From: Macrotrachela quadricornifera
Taxonomy: Eukaryota > Rotifera > Eurotatoria > Philodinida > Philodinidae
Direction of reading: 5' to 3'
NCBI GenBank assembly: GCA_022393335.1
Contig: JAJEKB010021387.1
Coordinates: forward strand, 474,894-538,893
DNA length: 64,000 nt
Both the position numbers and the translations under genes were made by a program. Below are positions 11,689 through 23,520 of the stretch, in pieces. The notes beneath the pieces are model-generated. The model had not been told where the DNA came from, ran no database searches, and saw only the letters and a list, made by a program, of their open reading frames with translations. The first letter of the stretch is position 1. Each line of letters begins with the position of its first letter.

Positions 11689-12727
11689 CAACGAACCGAA
11701 GATGAATTCAATCTTCAAATAAAATTGTAAACGTGTTGATTGCTCCTGTCATTTTATTAATACGCAACGTGAACACACGTTTATTAAAAAAGAAGTTGAT
11801 AAATCAGCTGTACAATGTGATTTTGCTCAAGCACTATTTGAAGGAATAAAGAAAATCGTTTCTCACATGAGAAAATCTCATAATAAAACTTAGTTGTCAA
11901 AAAGAGTCCAAACGTACTCAGAAACGAGATTTGACGGTGCCTATCATATGTTACAAGTATTTTTGGATATTTTTGATAATCTAGCTCTTGCTCTTGATAG
12001 TATTATTTTAAATGGATATTTGCCGTTGCCTAAAAAATTTTTGGAACAAGTATGCTCGTTTCTGAGAGTATTTGATGATGTAATCGAACAGTTAAGTGAT
12101 GAAAAACGACCAACAATTTATAAAGTTCTTCCACTTTGTCAGCGAATACTCAATGAATGTGAAGTAAACCCAAATGATTCTGATGGTTTAATAGAAATGA
12201 AGGTATTCTTATGTATGTTATATTGCTTTATTTTTTAATTCTTAACCATTATTCATTTATGATTGAAGATGAAGAAACTGATAATAAAGCTTTTAATACG
12301 CTTACACTACCGGCTAATGGCTAGTTATTTAATTGATTGTCTTATTCCTTTTTTGCAGCTCGATGTCTTAAAACTATATGGATTTTACAGGATGTTCATT
12401 ATATTTCATGCTTACTTCACCCGGCGTTAAAACAATTTCAAACTGCTTCTCATAAAAAAGCTAAAATCTATATCGCCTGAATTGTCAATTATCAATATAA
12501 CAAATTGTTCTTCAATAACATTCAAATCACAACAATTTATACCAACGTAGCAAATTATTTTGTTAGAATGCTTTGATCGATATGCTGAAAATGAAAATTC
12601 ACAACTAGTTTCATCACCAGATAAAGAACTGGTAGAATACCTATCTTTAAATGTTGCACTCGAATCTGATAATGTTTTAACGTTAATATTCAAAATACTC
12701 TATGCAGATTTTTTAATCACCTAAAGT

Positions 12728-13341
12728 TATTCTCCTTCGACAACAAAAAAATCTGGATTGCGATAGTCAACTGTTTAAACTCACCTTTAATTTATCTATG
12801 TTGATTGGTTATACCACCTGATGATCGATTTCTTTAACTAGAATCAAAACCGGTTGTGGTAGTTAATTGTTCAAAACTCACCCTCACCCTCAAGATTCTC
12901 TCTAATAAAAAGAGTGAACTATTTCCTTTCAAAATATGTAGAAGAAAAACTAAAAGCACACATACTGTTAGGTTTTACTTGTCTAACTAAAATTTATCTT
13001 TTAAGCTGCTAGGAGCGCATTCATTAAGTTTTGTTGTTGGATGTCAGATAGTGTAGATTAGCAATATTAGGTTTCATATTTGAAAGAGGTTAGAAAAGAT
13101 TCATATGCTACTTCAGAATTTTAGGCAAAATGAACATTTTTAATATTTATGCCATTATTAATATTTTTTTTTCGATCACGACGGAAAAGAATAATATTTA
13201 AAAAAAAGCAGCAGTTAGCAGGCACATAACGCGTTACACACTAAAATGGTAAGATATACTAAGGGATATTAAATCAACTACTAATGATATTGTCTTTATG
13301 CAATACTGTCTGTTAAATTTTTGAATATCGGCAGTGGAATA
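12728..13341. other. No gene recognised; 3' flank of TRPM gene
   Basis: AT-rich spacer after the hAT remnant, and the likely 3' UTR of the TRPM gene. It contains CTCACCCTCACCCTCAAGATT at 12877-12897, whose reverse complement recurs at 46502-46522. Confidence 0.4.
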
Positions 13342-16300
13342 TTAGACATTTTGACACAAGCCATTTATGTCATTGTCCAATCCATGCAAATCGTCATCTA
13401 GTCAAAAAAGATCTCACAATAATGATAAGTTATCAAAAAATATGAACAAATATGATAACGTACTCGGTTCGTTTCTGACTTGATTAACAGCTTGAGTCTG
13501 CTGATTGCTACGGTTCAATGCATCTGCTTGTGTTTGTAATTTATCAAGAATGTTTTTCATTGTATTTATTTGTGCATGTAATCTATCAGTAGTATAAGAT
13601 GTATTGTGAAATGACAATAAACATCACAACTTACTTTGAAGTCTCATATTCGGCTTTTGGTCGATAATTGTCTTCAACAAATTGACGTGCATATTCATAG
13701 GTGGCAGCATTTTCAAATTCTGTCCATCGAGCATTCATCTCAGGCGTAGTACAACGACGTTCTAGACGAAAACCATATGACAGATTTGTGCTTTCTTAAT
13801 TAACAAATAGCATTCTAATATTCTGTTTATATCACTGTCAACTATCACTTACTAAACTAGAACATTTATTAAAGACAGTCTTTCTCCAATTGCATGGAAT
13901 ATAAGATAGTTTTCTATTGATCTGCATTCTTCTTTTTTTATAACTTGAGAACATGAAAGTCATTTCAGATCTATCTATACCCTTCGCAGTTTCAAACGTT
14001 TTACTTTGTGTCTTGAGATATATGAATAATAGCGTAAAGAGGGCAGAAGATTTGTTCTACCTAACTGCTTCATGCTTTTAAATATAGGAGAACCATTCCT
14101 CATCATGGACACTAAGAAAATAGAAAGGATTGTTTTCAATATATCCAGCGATTTCTGTAAGTGTTGGACATAGAACTCATGACGTTGACGAGAATAAAAG
14201 AATTTAGTAGAAATGAAAGTCCTATTTTAGTGGCTAATATATGTGAATGGCATATCGATGTAAATTATTTCCATTAAAAGAACATTCAATTGCATTCAAC
14301 ATATAAGAAAAAGCTTTCTGTGACTCACCAATAAAGCAAAAAGCTCTTCAGCAATGACTCATCGGTCAAAAGACTTGAATATTCTGTAGGATAGATATTT
14401 TTCTAGAAAGTTTCTCATCATTGCAGATCCTTGAAAACAATGAACAAATCGTGGGCATCTATTAAAGAATTAGATCGTTGTTCTTCATAGAATACACTTG
14501 TTACAAATAAATTTAATGATTATACTCACTAAACACTCGGAAAGTTGTGCCCTGAAATATGACTGCACTTATAAACCATCCAATATAAGCAAGAAGCGAA
14601 AGAGGTGGAAAGGCAAATAGTGGCTTTTCAAAATATTCACGAATTAATTCATAGCGTTGATGACGCCAAATATATTCATTCTTATCTTGAACTTCATTGA
14701 TTGTAAAGCTAGATGTACAATTGAAATATCAGTGATGGCATATTCAAATAATAAAGATATACTTAAACACAGCAATAAGTAAATTGAGAATCAAAATATT
14801 GATGAAGAGCATATGAAAAGCTAGTAATACATGAGTGACAGTCGCTTCTATCGCTACTTCAGGTGAAGTCGCATTCGATATGATGCCTAGATGGAACGTA
14901 GTACTAGATATGTAACAAAACGAGATTTATTTACTGTCAAGATTGGATTTTTCTTGATCGACAAGTGAATACAAGAACCAATAAGGTTGATAGAATACAG
15001 CCGTAAAGATACTTTTAGCTGTAAATTCTAATTCTGCATACATAATTAGAGCACGAGATACTACACCATAAGCAGCGGCGCAAACAAAAATTATATAGAT
15101 GAAAGCAGCTAGATAGCCTAACTACAAGAACAATCATGTATATGTTCAAAAAGATTTAAATATAATCACTCACCATATTTCGAATCATGAAAAGTTTCGG
15201 TCCTAGTTGTTTAATAGCACTTACAAAGCGTAATGAGAAGAGATACCAAAGTTCAAGATCAATGGCCAGAATAATCCTACGAATAATCATACATCAACAC
15301 GATCAGAACTAAATTGTTAAATAAATCTTTTACCTTGCAGTTGTAAAAAGATTTGGCCGCTTTTCTGATCGAAAATAAAGTATAATGCCAATATAAAAAA
15401 GAATATAAGGTATTGCATATACAGGAACTATCCATATGCCCGACCTATGCCATCTTTCTAACATTCGAGTGTAATAATCAACAACCAGCTATACGTACAG
15501 TAGAAGAATAAGATTATAGCAGATTTCTCACTCACTTTGCGAAAATCTTCAATAAGCATTGCAGACACAGTAATAATCAGATAAATTCTTGTCCAATGAA
15601 CTAAGTTATCCTCAATCTTCATCTGAAATAACATCATATAACTAAAGACTAATAGAAACCATATATAGATCGCCTACAAAAAATATGAATGTATTTTATA
15701 TTACAAGATAATGAACACCGATAACTCACGAAATGATAACACATCTTCACAACAGGAGTTGAATGAAAATAGAAGAGTTTCTGAAAGTAATTGGGGGATT
15801 TGATAGTATGATCTTCTATTCCTTGCCATCTATAATGTATTTGTCTAATATGTTAATACATATTCAGTGAACGAAACACTAAAGTACCTGTGAAAAGCAC
15901 CTTTTTGAGTGTCATCATGCTTCTGAAACTGAAACAACAAATGTTAAGTTATAGTGATAAGATATGGTTGAGTTCAGAATAAGATTACCATTCCTTGTGA
16001 AATTTGATCGACAACATTTTCTGCATGATACGTTCTAAGACGATGGTTGATCAGACCTAGTGATATCAAACTAAGCAAAAACTTAAATTTTTCTATTGAT
16101 AATTCAGTTGCATTGCTAGGTAGTTGACCAAACCATTGTCGGTTTAGAACTTGATTGAAACAATCAGTGTTGATAAATGTTGTGATACGTGAAGCAATTG
16201 CTACCTGTGATAAAAGTCATAGTACATACGTATTAGAACAAGTCAATTCGACTTACCTGCATACAAGTGACATTTCCAAAAAGTGGATTTGCACGTAAAA

Positions 16301-19300
16301 GAAGTTGACAAGCGCACCGTTCATCATGTTTATAGCAGGCGTTAATACAGTTTGTAGCATATGCTTCATATTTTTTTGCCTGTTCAATATATGTATGTCG
16401 TACATCTAAAGTGATAGCAGATAACGATAGATGCTGAGCCATACCAGCTGCGATTAGCGCTGCAGTCATTCGCGATTCAAGTTGTAATAAAAGTACAAAA
16501 GCAATATCAGCATAGCCGACATATACACTCCATAAGAAAAGTTCGCGTAACATTTCTTGACTACTAAATGGTTTATCACATGTATATGTTGAGCACGATT
16601 CCTTACTACCGTTTTCTCTCGATGGTGTTTCGTCAATTTCATGTGTATGACCATGATGGACAAATAATCCAACATCTTGCAAGAATTGTCTGCCTATACT
16701 TCGCTCGAAATAGAATGAATCAGCATATGATCCAATTACTTGTGCATAATATGCATCAAGTTCTTTCAATGTTTTCGGAATACTCCAATACTAGAAAAGC
16801 AGTGTATAGATATGATGAAAGAATATTATAAATAGGAATACATCTTACATTGAAATGTATCTGAGAACCTCGGTAGAGTTCCTCAATGACAAATCTGAGA
16901 GCGCAATCCACTCGAATTTGGTCTTCAGTATTTATTGCATTTTCTAATGGCTTTTTTCCAGACTGATTTGTCTTAGGACTTGAATTACATTCATTACCAC
17001 TATTCGTTGTCTTTGTTAAACTTTCAGAGCGCTTAAGAAACTCAGTTGTTTGAAAAGGATTATGATTTCGTCTTAGAAAATAATCAACGAATACTGGCCG
17101 ATTTTCTTTAAGCGCTTGTTCAAATAAGCTAGGGTAAAGACTTGAATCATCCTAAAATAAAAATGCAAAGATTATTAAAAAATCAGCAAATATTTGAGAT
17201 TCTTGAACTAATATCTTGAAATTTCTGTTTTTGCTGATCTAACTCTTCCAATAGGAAAAGACACAGTGTACATACTTCAAGATGTTTAGGCATAGCTTGT
17301 GCTCTATCTGCATAATTCCAGCTGATAGCTAATTTGAGAAAATTTTTCTGTTGTTCTGCATCAGTTTGAACTAGAAAATAAATTATCTTTTGATATTATA
17401 TGTGTATAAGCTATATAAATGCTTTTACCAGCATCTATTGCCTTAAAAATAGCATCAGTAAAGCTTGGATCACGTTCAAGGTCAAATACACTCAAATACT
17501 TGCGACACTTTGGTTCAAACAATTTTCTAATATTATCAATGATTTTCTTTGCATCTGTTTCCTTGTCTCTTTCAAGCGTATACCAATGTTTGTGAAAAAC
17601 TGATTGAAGTTGTTCTTTCACATCATTTTCTCTAAATAAAATGTGCTATGGAATATTCAGCGAGAAATTTGCCGAAAGATTCTTCATACTCAGGTACAGT
17701 TCCTTTGCTCGAGGTTTCGAGTAGTGTTCCAAGAACGTTTGCCATACGGCCACTACCGTGAATGATGACTACTGGTCGACTAGCCGTTAAATCACGGTTA
17801 ATCACTTCTAAAGTATTAAAACCACCTTCAACAATGATCGTTATAGCTTGACATTTAAATTCAGCGCATGCGTTTTTGACAAAATCAGACCGGGGGAGAT
17901 CGTCAATATAATGATTCATAGAACCATTATCTAGTAGAAGAAAATGTGAATGATTTTTGTCAAGTGTTTTTTCTTCGTCATAATTCAATATCATCGGCGC
18001 ACTTTTCCCAGCAAAGTGTGCCAAAGCAGTATACTCTAGCATACGTGAGGCCTAAAAGAAAAGATAAACGATATGATTGATGACAACATTCAAACAACAA
18101 CAAGTTATACCTGCCATTTAAGCACCTCTCGTGTATGTTCTGTAACCGTTCCCCAGCTAGTCAGTCCAATTATAGTCGGTTTAGAAGATTTTTTGTTCAG
18201 TAATTTGTAACGATGAACACTCTGTCCTATTAGTTTCGACACACCCTTATTCAAGCCAGTCGTTACCAACCACACACCTGTATAATCAACAAAGATTAAA
18301 ACGATTCTATTGAATTCCATATCAGGATATACCTTTTGTGATTGCTGCTTGTGAAATACCACTCATGAACTCTTTCTCTAATTTATCAGTCATTGTGAAG
18401 TACTCAGCTCCGCCAAAACAACTGATAAGCAAATTAGGCTTTTCGCCGACATCTTTCTTAATAATTTGGCACAATGTTTTAAACGTATTTGGTTTATCTC
18501 CATTGAATCGAATAAACTAATCACAAGTAAAATGCAGTTAGTACAGTTCCGACAGAATTATAATGTAAAACAAGTTTAACGGATCTTATCAATGCTAGGT
18601 GTTTAAGGAATTAGTTGAAGATTTACGTCTCACTGTTGCTGCATGTAATAGACCAGCGTTGGTAATATTTGTTGATTTTCTGTCGGCATTTGATCGTATG
18701 TGGTTTGCCGCTCTTATTGCACATCTTCGCGAACTAGGAATGCCTCTCCCTTTGATCCGATGGATTTACTGTTGGCAGCAAGATCACACCTTCAGTATTT
18801 ATTTTGAAAATTCGGTTTCTCGAGTTATTCAAATGTCGATCGTCACATCTCAAGGCTCTGTTCTTGCTGCAACTCTCTTTCGTCTGCACGTTCACTTTCT
18901 TCCTTCATATTTCTTCCAAACAGTGACGCACCTCTTCGCAGACAATCCTGCATTAGTTATTATGAGTTCTTTAGAAAAGAAATTTTCATTAAATATTGTT
19001 GAACTCGAAGAGAGCGCTAGAACTGTGTTGAAACAACTAGAGAAGTTCTCGCATGACACTCTATTGACGGTTAATGTATCCAAAATGGAAGCGATGTTGA
19101 TATACAGTGTAGTATCACCGAGTTACCCAAGACTTGTGTATTCACTTCGAAACTGGGACGATTATACTACAATGGTACTCAGTCAAGAAAAAACGCTCCG
19201 TGGCTATATATATGATTATTGGCGAAAATTTTCATACCATCTTGACAAATCATCTGAGGCTCTGAATTATCAGAGCACCTGGACTGCCTATTTAATTGCA

Positions 19301-20491
19301 ACATCCCCTGATAAGACTTGGTATCGTACCATGGGTTTTCGAAAGAAGTGTGTTTCCAAAGCGACTTGCAGTTAGAGCAGAGCATAGTCGGATGGATTGG
19401 CTTAGCTTTTAGAACATACAGAGTACGCAATACGATTACTTCAAAAACTCTACATCTCTTGTGAGCATGTTCATGTATAAGTATTTCTATCTACCACCTT
19501 GATGTATAATCTCTTTTGATTTTATATAGAAAGAGATTGTGGATCGAGTTTTTTTTTATAATTATTCGTGTTCTGTGTAGAATGTGCTCAATTTCCTTAC
19601 TTTTTTTATCTCTTTCTTTCTCTCTTTATCTATCTTATATATTTATTTTTATTTTTTTTTTTTGTTACGCATGTCTGGAGGAGGATTTTGATGTCAGTGT
19701 CTGTGACTCCAGCTAATTTGCTGACATTCTTTCTTTTTTGTTCTTTTCCTGTGAATCATTAATGGTACAATAAACTTCAATGTTAAAAAAAAAGGTGTTT
19801 AAGGAATCCTTTCAAATCGATAAGATATGTACTCAATACACTGTTGGAGTCATCAAATGAACCTATAATCAATACTATTTGGAAACGTTTCTGATTGCTC
19901 AGAAACATATAACTTTCCCTTTTAGTAACCCGCAAAAATGTGCAGTAGATATTATTTTTCAAGATACACCATATGATGGTTGTCATAGTTTACAATGTAT
20001 TCTACAAAAGTATCTGTCACAATCTATGATGGAAGAAGGAAGCGCGCAGAAAATAATTCACAAATCTTGTTCTATACTGACACATTCGTTTTTAACCATG
20101 CTTCGCAATACAAACTCATAATTCGTAGTATTATGAATATATTACGTACCCGAGCCTCATTGCTAAGCTGCCCATATATGGTCAGATCTGAATACGCCAC
20201 AAATTTTTGACTAAAGCTGGCATTGACATGCTGTCGTCTTGGAGAACCAGCAAAACTGTGGCTACGCGCCAATCTGCCACAAGGACAAACTTTTGCTTGA
20301 TCATCAATGTTGTGGTCAGCAGTCGAGTAAGCACAGCATGTGACACTAATTAAATTTTTAGCGTTCACTTCATTCTTAACAAGATCTTTCCATGATAATT
20401 TATCGTTTTCGATGTCGATGAGTGTTAATGTTTCCATTTCATTTCTAGCAGACGCACGATTCGAAGACATGTATAAACAGTGAAGTTTCAA
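13342..20491 (-). CDS. TRPM-type cation channel, many exons
   Basis: About 14 or more exons with short introns encode a TRPM channel of roughly 1,100 residues. The N-terminal exon (20491-20150) has the CPCGRLARSHSF cysteine motif. Exons at 18516-18333, 18277-18111 and 18051-17635 form the SLOG-like TRPM homology region (PNLLISCFGGAEYF, GVWLVTTGLNKGVSKLIG, PVVIIHGSGRMANVLG). Then come helical repeats (FLKLAISWNYADRAQAM near 17310). The channel core includes LELWYLFSLRF and LGPKLFMIRNM near 15190 (S4-S5 region), then S5 and pore, then NILILNLLIAVF (S6) near 14770. The TRP-box stretch NEYIWRHQRYELIREY is near 14660. A coiled coil (LHAQINTMKNILDKLQTQ) near 13560 would assemble the tetramer. No kinase domain follows, and the likely stop is at 13342. 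The first intron holds a LINE. Between 17635 and 17625 the frame shifts by one base without an obvious intron. Confidence 0.8.
18612..19793 (+). mobile_element. 5'-truncated non-LTR retrotransposon in TRPM intron 1
   Basis: An open stretch to 19375 encodes the middle of a reverse transcriptase (VIFVDFLSAFDRMW; SQGSVLAATLFRLHVHFLP; FADNPALV). The usual catalytic FADD is changed to FADN, and the region beyond YSVVSPSYP is frame-damaged. The element ends with AATAAA at 19769 and a short A tail. It is flanked by a 14-bp duplication, GGTGTTTAAGGAAT, at 18598-18611 and 19794-19807, typical of target-primed reverse transcription. It lies antisense to the TRPM gene, inside an intron whose flanking exons join in phase 0. 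It belongs to the same family as the minus-strand remnant at 52.8-55.9 kb. Confidence 0.88.
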
Positions 20492-20974
20492 CGAATTATC
20501 AATATGAATAAATCTGCATTATATATAACAACGCAGAGGAAGAGAAAAAAAATGGGTGAAAAGTAAATAAGTCGGAGAGTTAATGAGAGAGAGAAGAAGA
20601 GAAGGGAGGACAGTAGAATGGCTTCTAGACTTTATGTCTTATACTCTATATATTTTCGACCATTAAGTTCTATTTTTATTTTTTTAAAGCTATGATATAA
20701 TGTGTATCAGATTGTATAAACAGTGATTATATATACACTCAGTTCTGTGAAAAAAATATAAGTAAATGTAATATGTGTGAAAATGAAGAATGATTCTTTT
20801 CCTTTCTTTCGTTCTGTGCGATAAACAACAATAACCTTGGCAATACAATCATATATATTTATTTTGCGCCGAAATTTTTTTTCGTCATTTGGTGAGTTCC
20901 GTTGATTCATTTCACTTTTTTTTCTGATCGTGAAACAATACCTTCATTATTCTCTTATCTTTGCTTATAATATC
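20492..20974. promoter_or_regulatory. Divergent intergenic region between TRPM and thioredoxin-like genes
   Basis: The two genes start 483 bp apart and point away from each other, so both promoters must lie here. A TATATAA-like run is at about 20519-20527 on the TRPM side. The part from about 20790 to the thioredoxin start is duplicated in inverted orientation at about 23385-23520, which marks it as the thioredoxin promoter. Confidence 0.5.
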
Positions 20975-21426
20975 ATGACTCATCGACACAGAACAGCTAC
21001 TGACGAACCAAAAGAGGTTGAGTCCGTAGAAGAGGCGAAAGCAACAACTAAGAACCACAAACTTGTTGTAATTTTATTCAATGAGAGGTAAAACTTATAT
21101 TGATAATTACAAATATTTCATTTCAATTCGAAAACGATAGATATCCCAATTCAAATAATATAGAGCATAAATTTAATGGCTGTCGACAGATTTATGAAAA
21201 CAATTTTGATGTTCACTGTTACAAATATGTTACCAGTGTCGACAACGAGGAATTTAAGACTGCGTTCAAAATTAAAGAAACACCGGCATTTATTTTCTTC
21301 CGTGATGGCAATGAAATTGATCGATTTGAGGATGCTGATCAACCAGTTCTCAACGCACCAAAGGATGTAAAGGATCCAAAGGAGTACCAACTTAGAACAT
21401 ACTTAGATAAGTTGTGTAATCAATAA
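20975..21426 (+). CDS. Thioredoxin-fold protein lacking the CxxC site
   Basis: Two exons (20975-21087 and 21141-21426) with a 53-bp intron give 132 residues. The fold is recognisable from HKLVVILFNE (strand beta2), then a helix, YKYVTSVDNEEFKTAFKI, and the cis-proline segment KETPAFIFFRDGNEIDRF. In ordinary thioredoxins the beta2 strand runs straight into W-C-G-P-C. Here it runs into ERYPNSNNIEHKF, so no redox-active cysteine pair exists. The protein is therefore probably a non-catalytic thioredoxin-like adaptor rather than a reductase. The acidic N-terminal 25 residues look disordered. A broken inverted copy of its 5' end lies at 23.3-23.5 kb. Confidence 0.78.
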
Positions 21427-21863
21427 AATTAACTTTTCTGTCTCATGAACGAACATTGTAGGCGTAAACTCACTTTTGAGTAAATACCGTCTATAATACG
21501 TGGATACGAGAAGTGGCACATTTACTTTACTTTTACTTTAAATAAATAAGGTAAAGAAACTAAACCATACACTATTTAATTACTTTTGCAAAATAAAAAT
21601 ATTTACAAGTAAATATGTACTTAAGTAAAAATAAAATTATATATTTTTATGCAAATAATTATATTATGCATTTATTCCATCACTCTCAAGGGGATTATAT
21701 GAAAAAATAAGTTTGTTTGTAAGTCTACGTTTGCGTCGAGATGAAAAGCCACGATTGGAAGAACATATGTTACAGATAAAAGATAGAGAATACGTAGGTC
21801 CTGAAGAACTATCCTACGGGATGGCCATAAGTGCTCAGCCACTATTCTACGAAGGTATTCTTA
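21427..21863. other. No gene recognised; possible transposon edge
   Basis: 3' flank of the thioredoxin-like gene. AGTGGCACATTTACTTTAC near 21512 resembles AGGGGTGGCACATTTACCTTAC near 33239, suggesting hAT-type end sequence, but I found no matching second end. Confidence 0.35.
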
Positions 21864-23316
21864 CGAGGGAATGTATTTAGGTGTTCAAGCCCTTTAAGGC
21901 TCATCTTTTGGCAATAGAGATCTCCATGAGGTATGAAAAACTCTAAACGAATTCGTGCCGTCGCGCCTTTATTCCTGAGCCATCAAATTTTCAAGATACA
22001 TAGAAAATTATTTCTGTTGGAGAATGGTAGAGTATTAGGGTAGAAAAGTTTCTCAGTTTCAGGCACTGCTTGTGCAACATATTTCAAGTTAAGAGTCAGA
22101 TCAAATTTTATCAGTAATACATCTACTCGTTATTCATCAACTCAAAGATTGCTCACATTATTGATTATATTACTTTTCGTTTTCTTCGCTCGCATGCCAT
22201 TATGTTTTGGTAATAGATGCTATCTACTCACATTCTTTCTACCACACTCTTCTAGTTTCATTTTCCTCCTGTTCTCTTTTATCTTTAATTTGCACTGTGC
22301 CACCGTTTCTCTTTTCATTCGATTGTATACAATGTACGAGTAAGATACAAGCAAGAAGTTGATATCAGTTTTTTTAGTCTCTACTTCGAAATGATTAATC
22401 CAGCAAATGTTGTGAAGGTTTTAACTGATCGAGCACCGAACTTGTTGTGTCCCACTCTTTTGAACACTTCGACTACCACTACTATCACCCTCCAGATAAA
22501 CCTGAAGGTACGTGCGATCCCGATTGGAATGGCGACGAAGAGGACGAGAAAAAGGCATTATGCAAAGAATTTTCACTTGATTACATGACCGAAGCAATCA
22601 ATTACGAAAGTAATTCCTCGTTGAGTATATGATCATGTGCTGCTACATAAGCTTAGCATTAACATGAGCGAATGTAGTAATATCATTCGTCTCACGTCTC
22701 TCAATCATAATCAACTGTCTTCTGAAGCTTTTTTGTGGGATGATCCCATTTACATGTTACATCAGGGGTTACACGGATAATCATTCGGAATTTTTCAAAA
22801 CTGTAGCTCAAGTGTGTTTCTCGTCTGACAATAGAATATGCGCCACGTCTTCATGTGATATGGCTCCTTTCATCTGCTGCAGCTGGTGTCACAAACCACT
22901 ATGTTTCAATCACTTTTTTTCTAAACTATCATTTTCATTGATTTTCTTTCATGAAACTTCTGTAGTTTATAATGATATCACCGATAAAATGAAGAGCTTT
23001 GAGGAATCTATGGCTTGATGAACGACTAGCAGATGTATCACTGATAAAATTTGACCTAACTCCTAATTCAAAGTAGGTTGCACGAACAGTGTGTAAAACT
23101 GAGAAAATTTTCTACCCTAATACTCTACTATTCTCCAACAAGAATAATTTTCCATTTTACTCTCTCATTTTCTATGTATCTTGAAAATTTGATATCTCAT
23201 GAATAAAGATGCAAGGGCACGAATCCTTTTGAGATTTTTCATACCGCATTGAGGTCCATCTATCGCCAAAAGATGAGCCTTAAAGGGCTTGAGCATCTAA
23301 ATGTATACCCTCGTTA
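21864..23316. mobile_element. 1.45-kb structure with ~290-bp inverted repeats and a Cys-rich ORF
   Basis: The left arm (21864 to about 22150, starting ACGAGGGAATGTATTTAGG) is the imperfect reverse complement of the right arm (about 23015-23316). Both contain CAAGCCCTTTAAGGCTCATC and the block around GGTAGAGTATTAGGGTAGAAAA. Between them are short open frames. One at 22740-23018 has a zinc-ligand-like pattern, ICATSSCDMAPFICCSWCHK followed by PLCFNHFF. Another at 22447-22632 is acidic. No catalytic domain is recognisable and no target duplication is evident. It is either a long-TIR non-autonomous transposon or part of an inverted duplication that includes the thioredoxin-like gene. Confidence 0.55.
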
Positions 23317-23520
23317 GTTGATGCTTTCGCTTCTTCTACGGATTGAAGTTCTTTTGATTCGTTGGAACCTACTCTGTCTATGAGACATTATATTATAAAC
23401 AAAGATCAAAATAATGAAAATATTTTTTTACGATCAAACAAAAAAAAATACAAGGTCATTTGTATTTATCGCACACAACTAAAGAAAGAAAGAAAAAAGA
23501 ATTATTTTTAATTTTGGAAG
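23317..23520 (-). pseudogene. Truncated inverted copy of thioredoxin-like gene (promoter plus start of exon 1)
   Basis: On the minus strand, an ATG at 23384 begins a diverged copy of exon 1 of the gene at 20975, including the shared stretch around TCCGTAGAAGAAGCGAAAGC. It stops abruptly at about 23317, where the inverted-repeat structure begins. Similarity continues upstream of the ATG to about 23520 (TGTGCGATAAA and the T-rich block), matching 20790-20974. Only about 23 codons remain, so it is not functional. Confidence 0.75.

Larger units (their letters stand above)
9253..12727 (+). pseudogene. hAT-family transposase gene, decayed and interrupted by a nested insertion
   Basis: Pieces of a hAT transposase lie in order on both sides of the insertion at 9989-11688. 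A BED-like start (SAVWNRF) is near 9296. A segment ending IYIVSDNE leads up to 9988, followed by PKMNSIFK from 11696. A segment with VDKSAVQCDFAQALFEGIKK is near 11795. SETRFDGAYHMLQVFLDIFD is near 11917, the hAT 'TRW(F)NS/GA' block. LLHPALKQFQTASHKK is near 12412, and ELVEYLSLNVALESDNVL, a remnant of the C-terminal dimerisation region, is near 12627. Stops and frame changes separate the pieces and the extreme C-terminus is missing. The protein would have been a DDE cut-and-paste transposase. Removing the insertion plus one 8-bp target copy restores the frame at VSDNE|PKMN. Confidence 0.75.
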
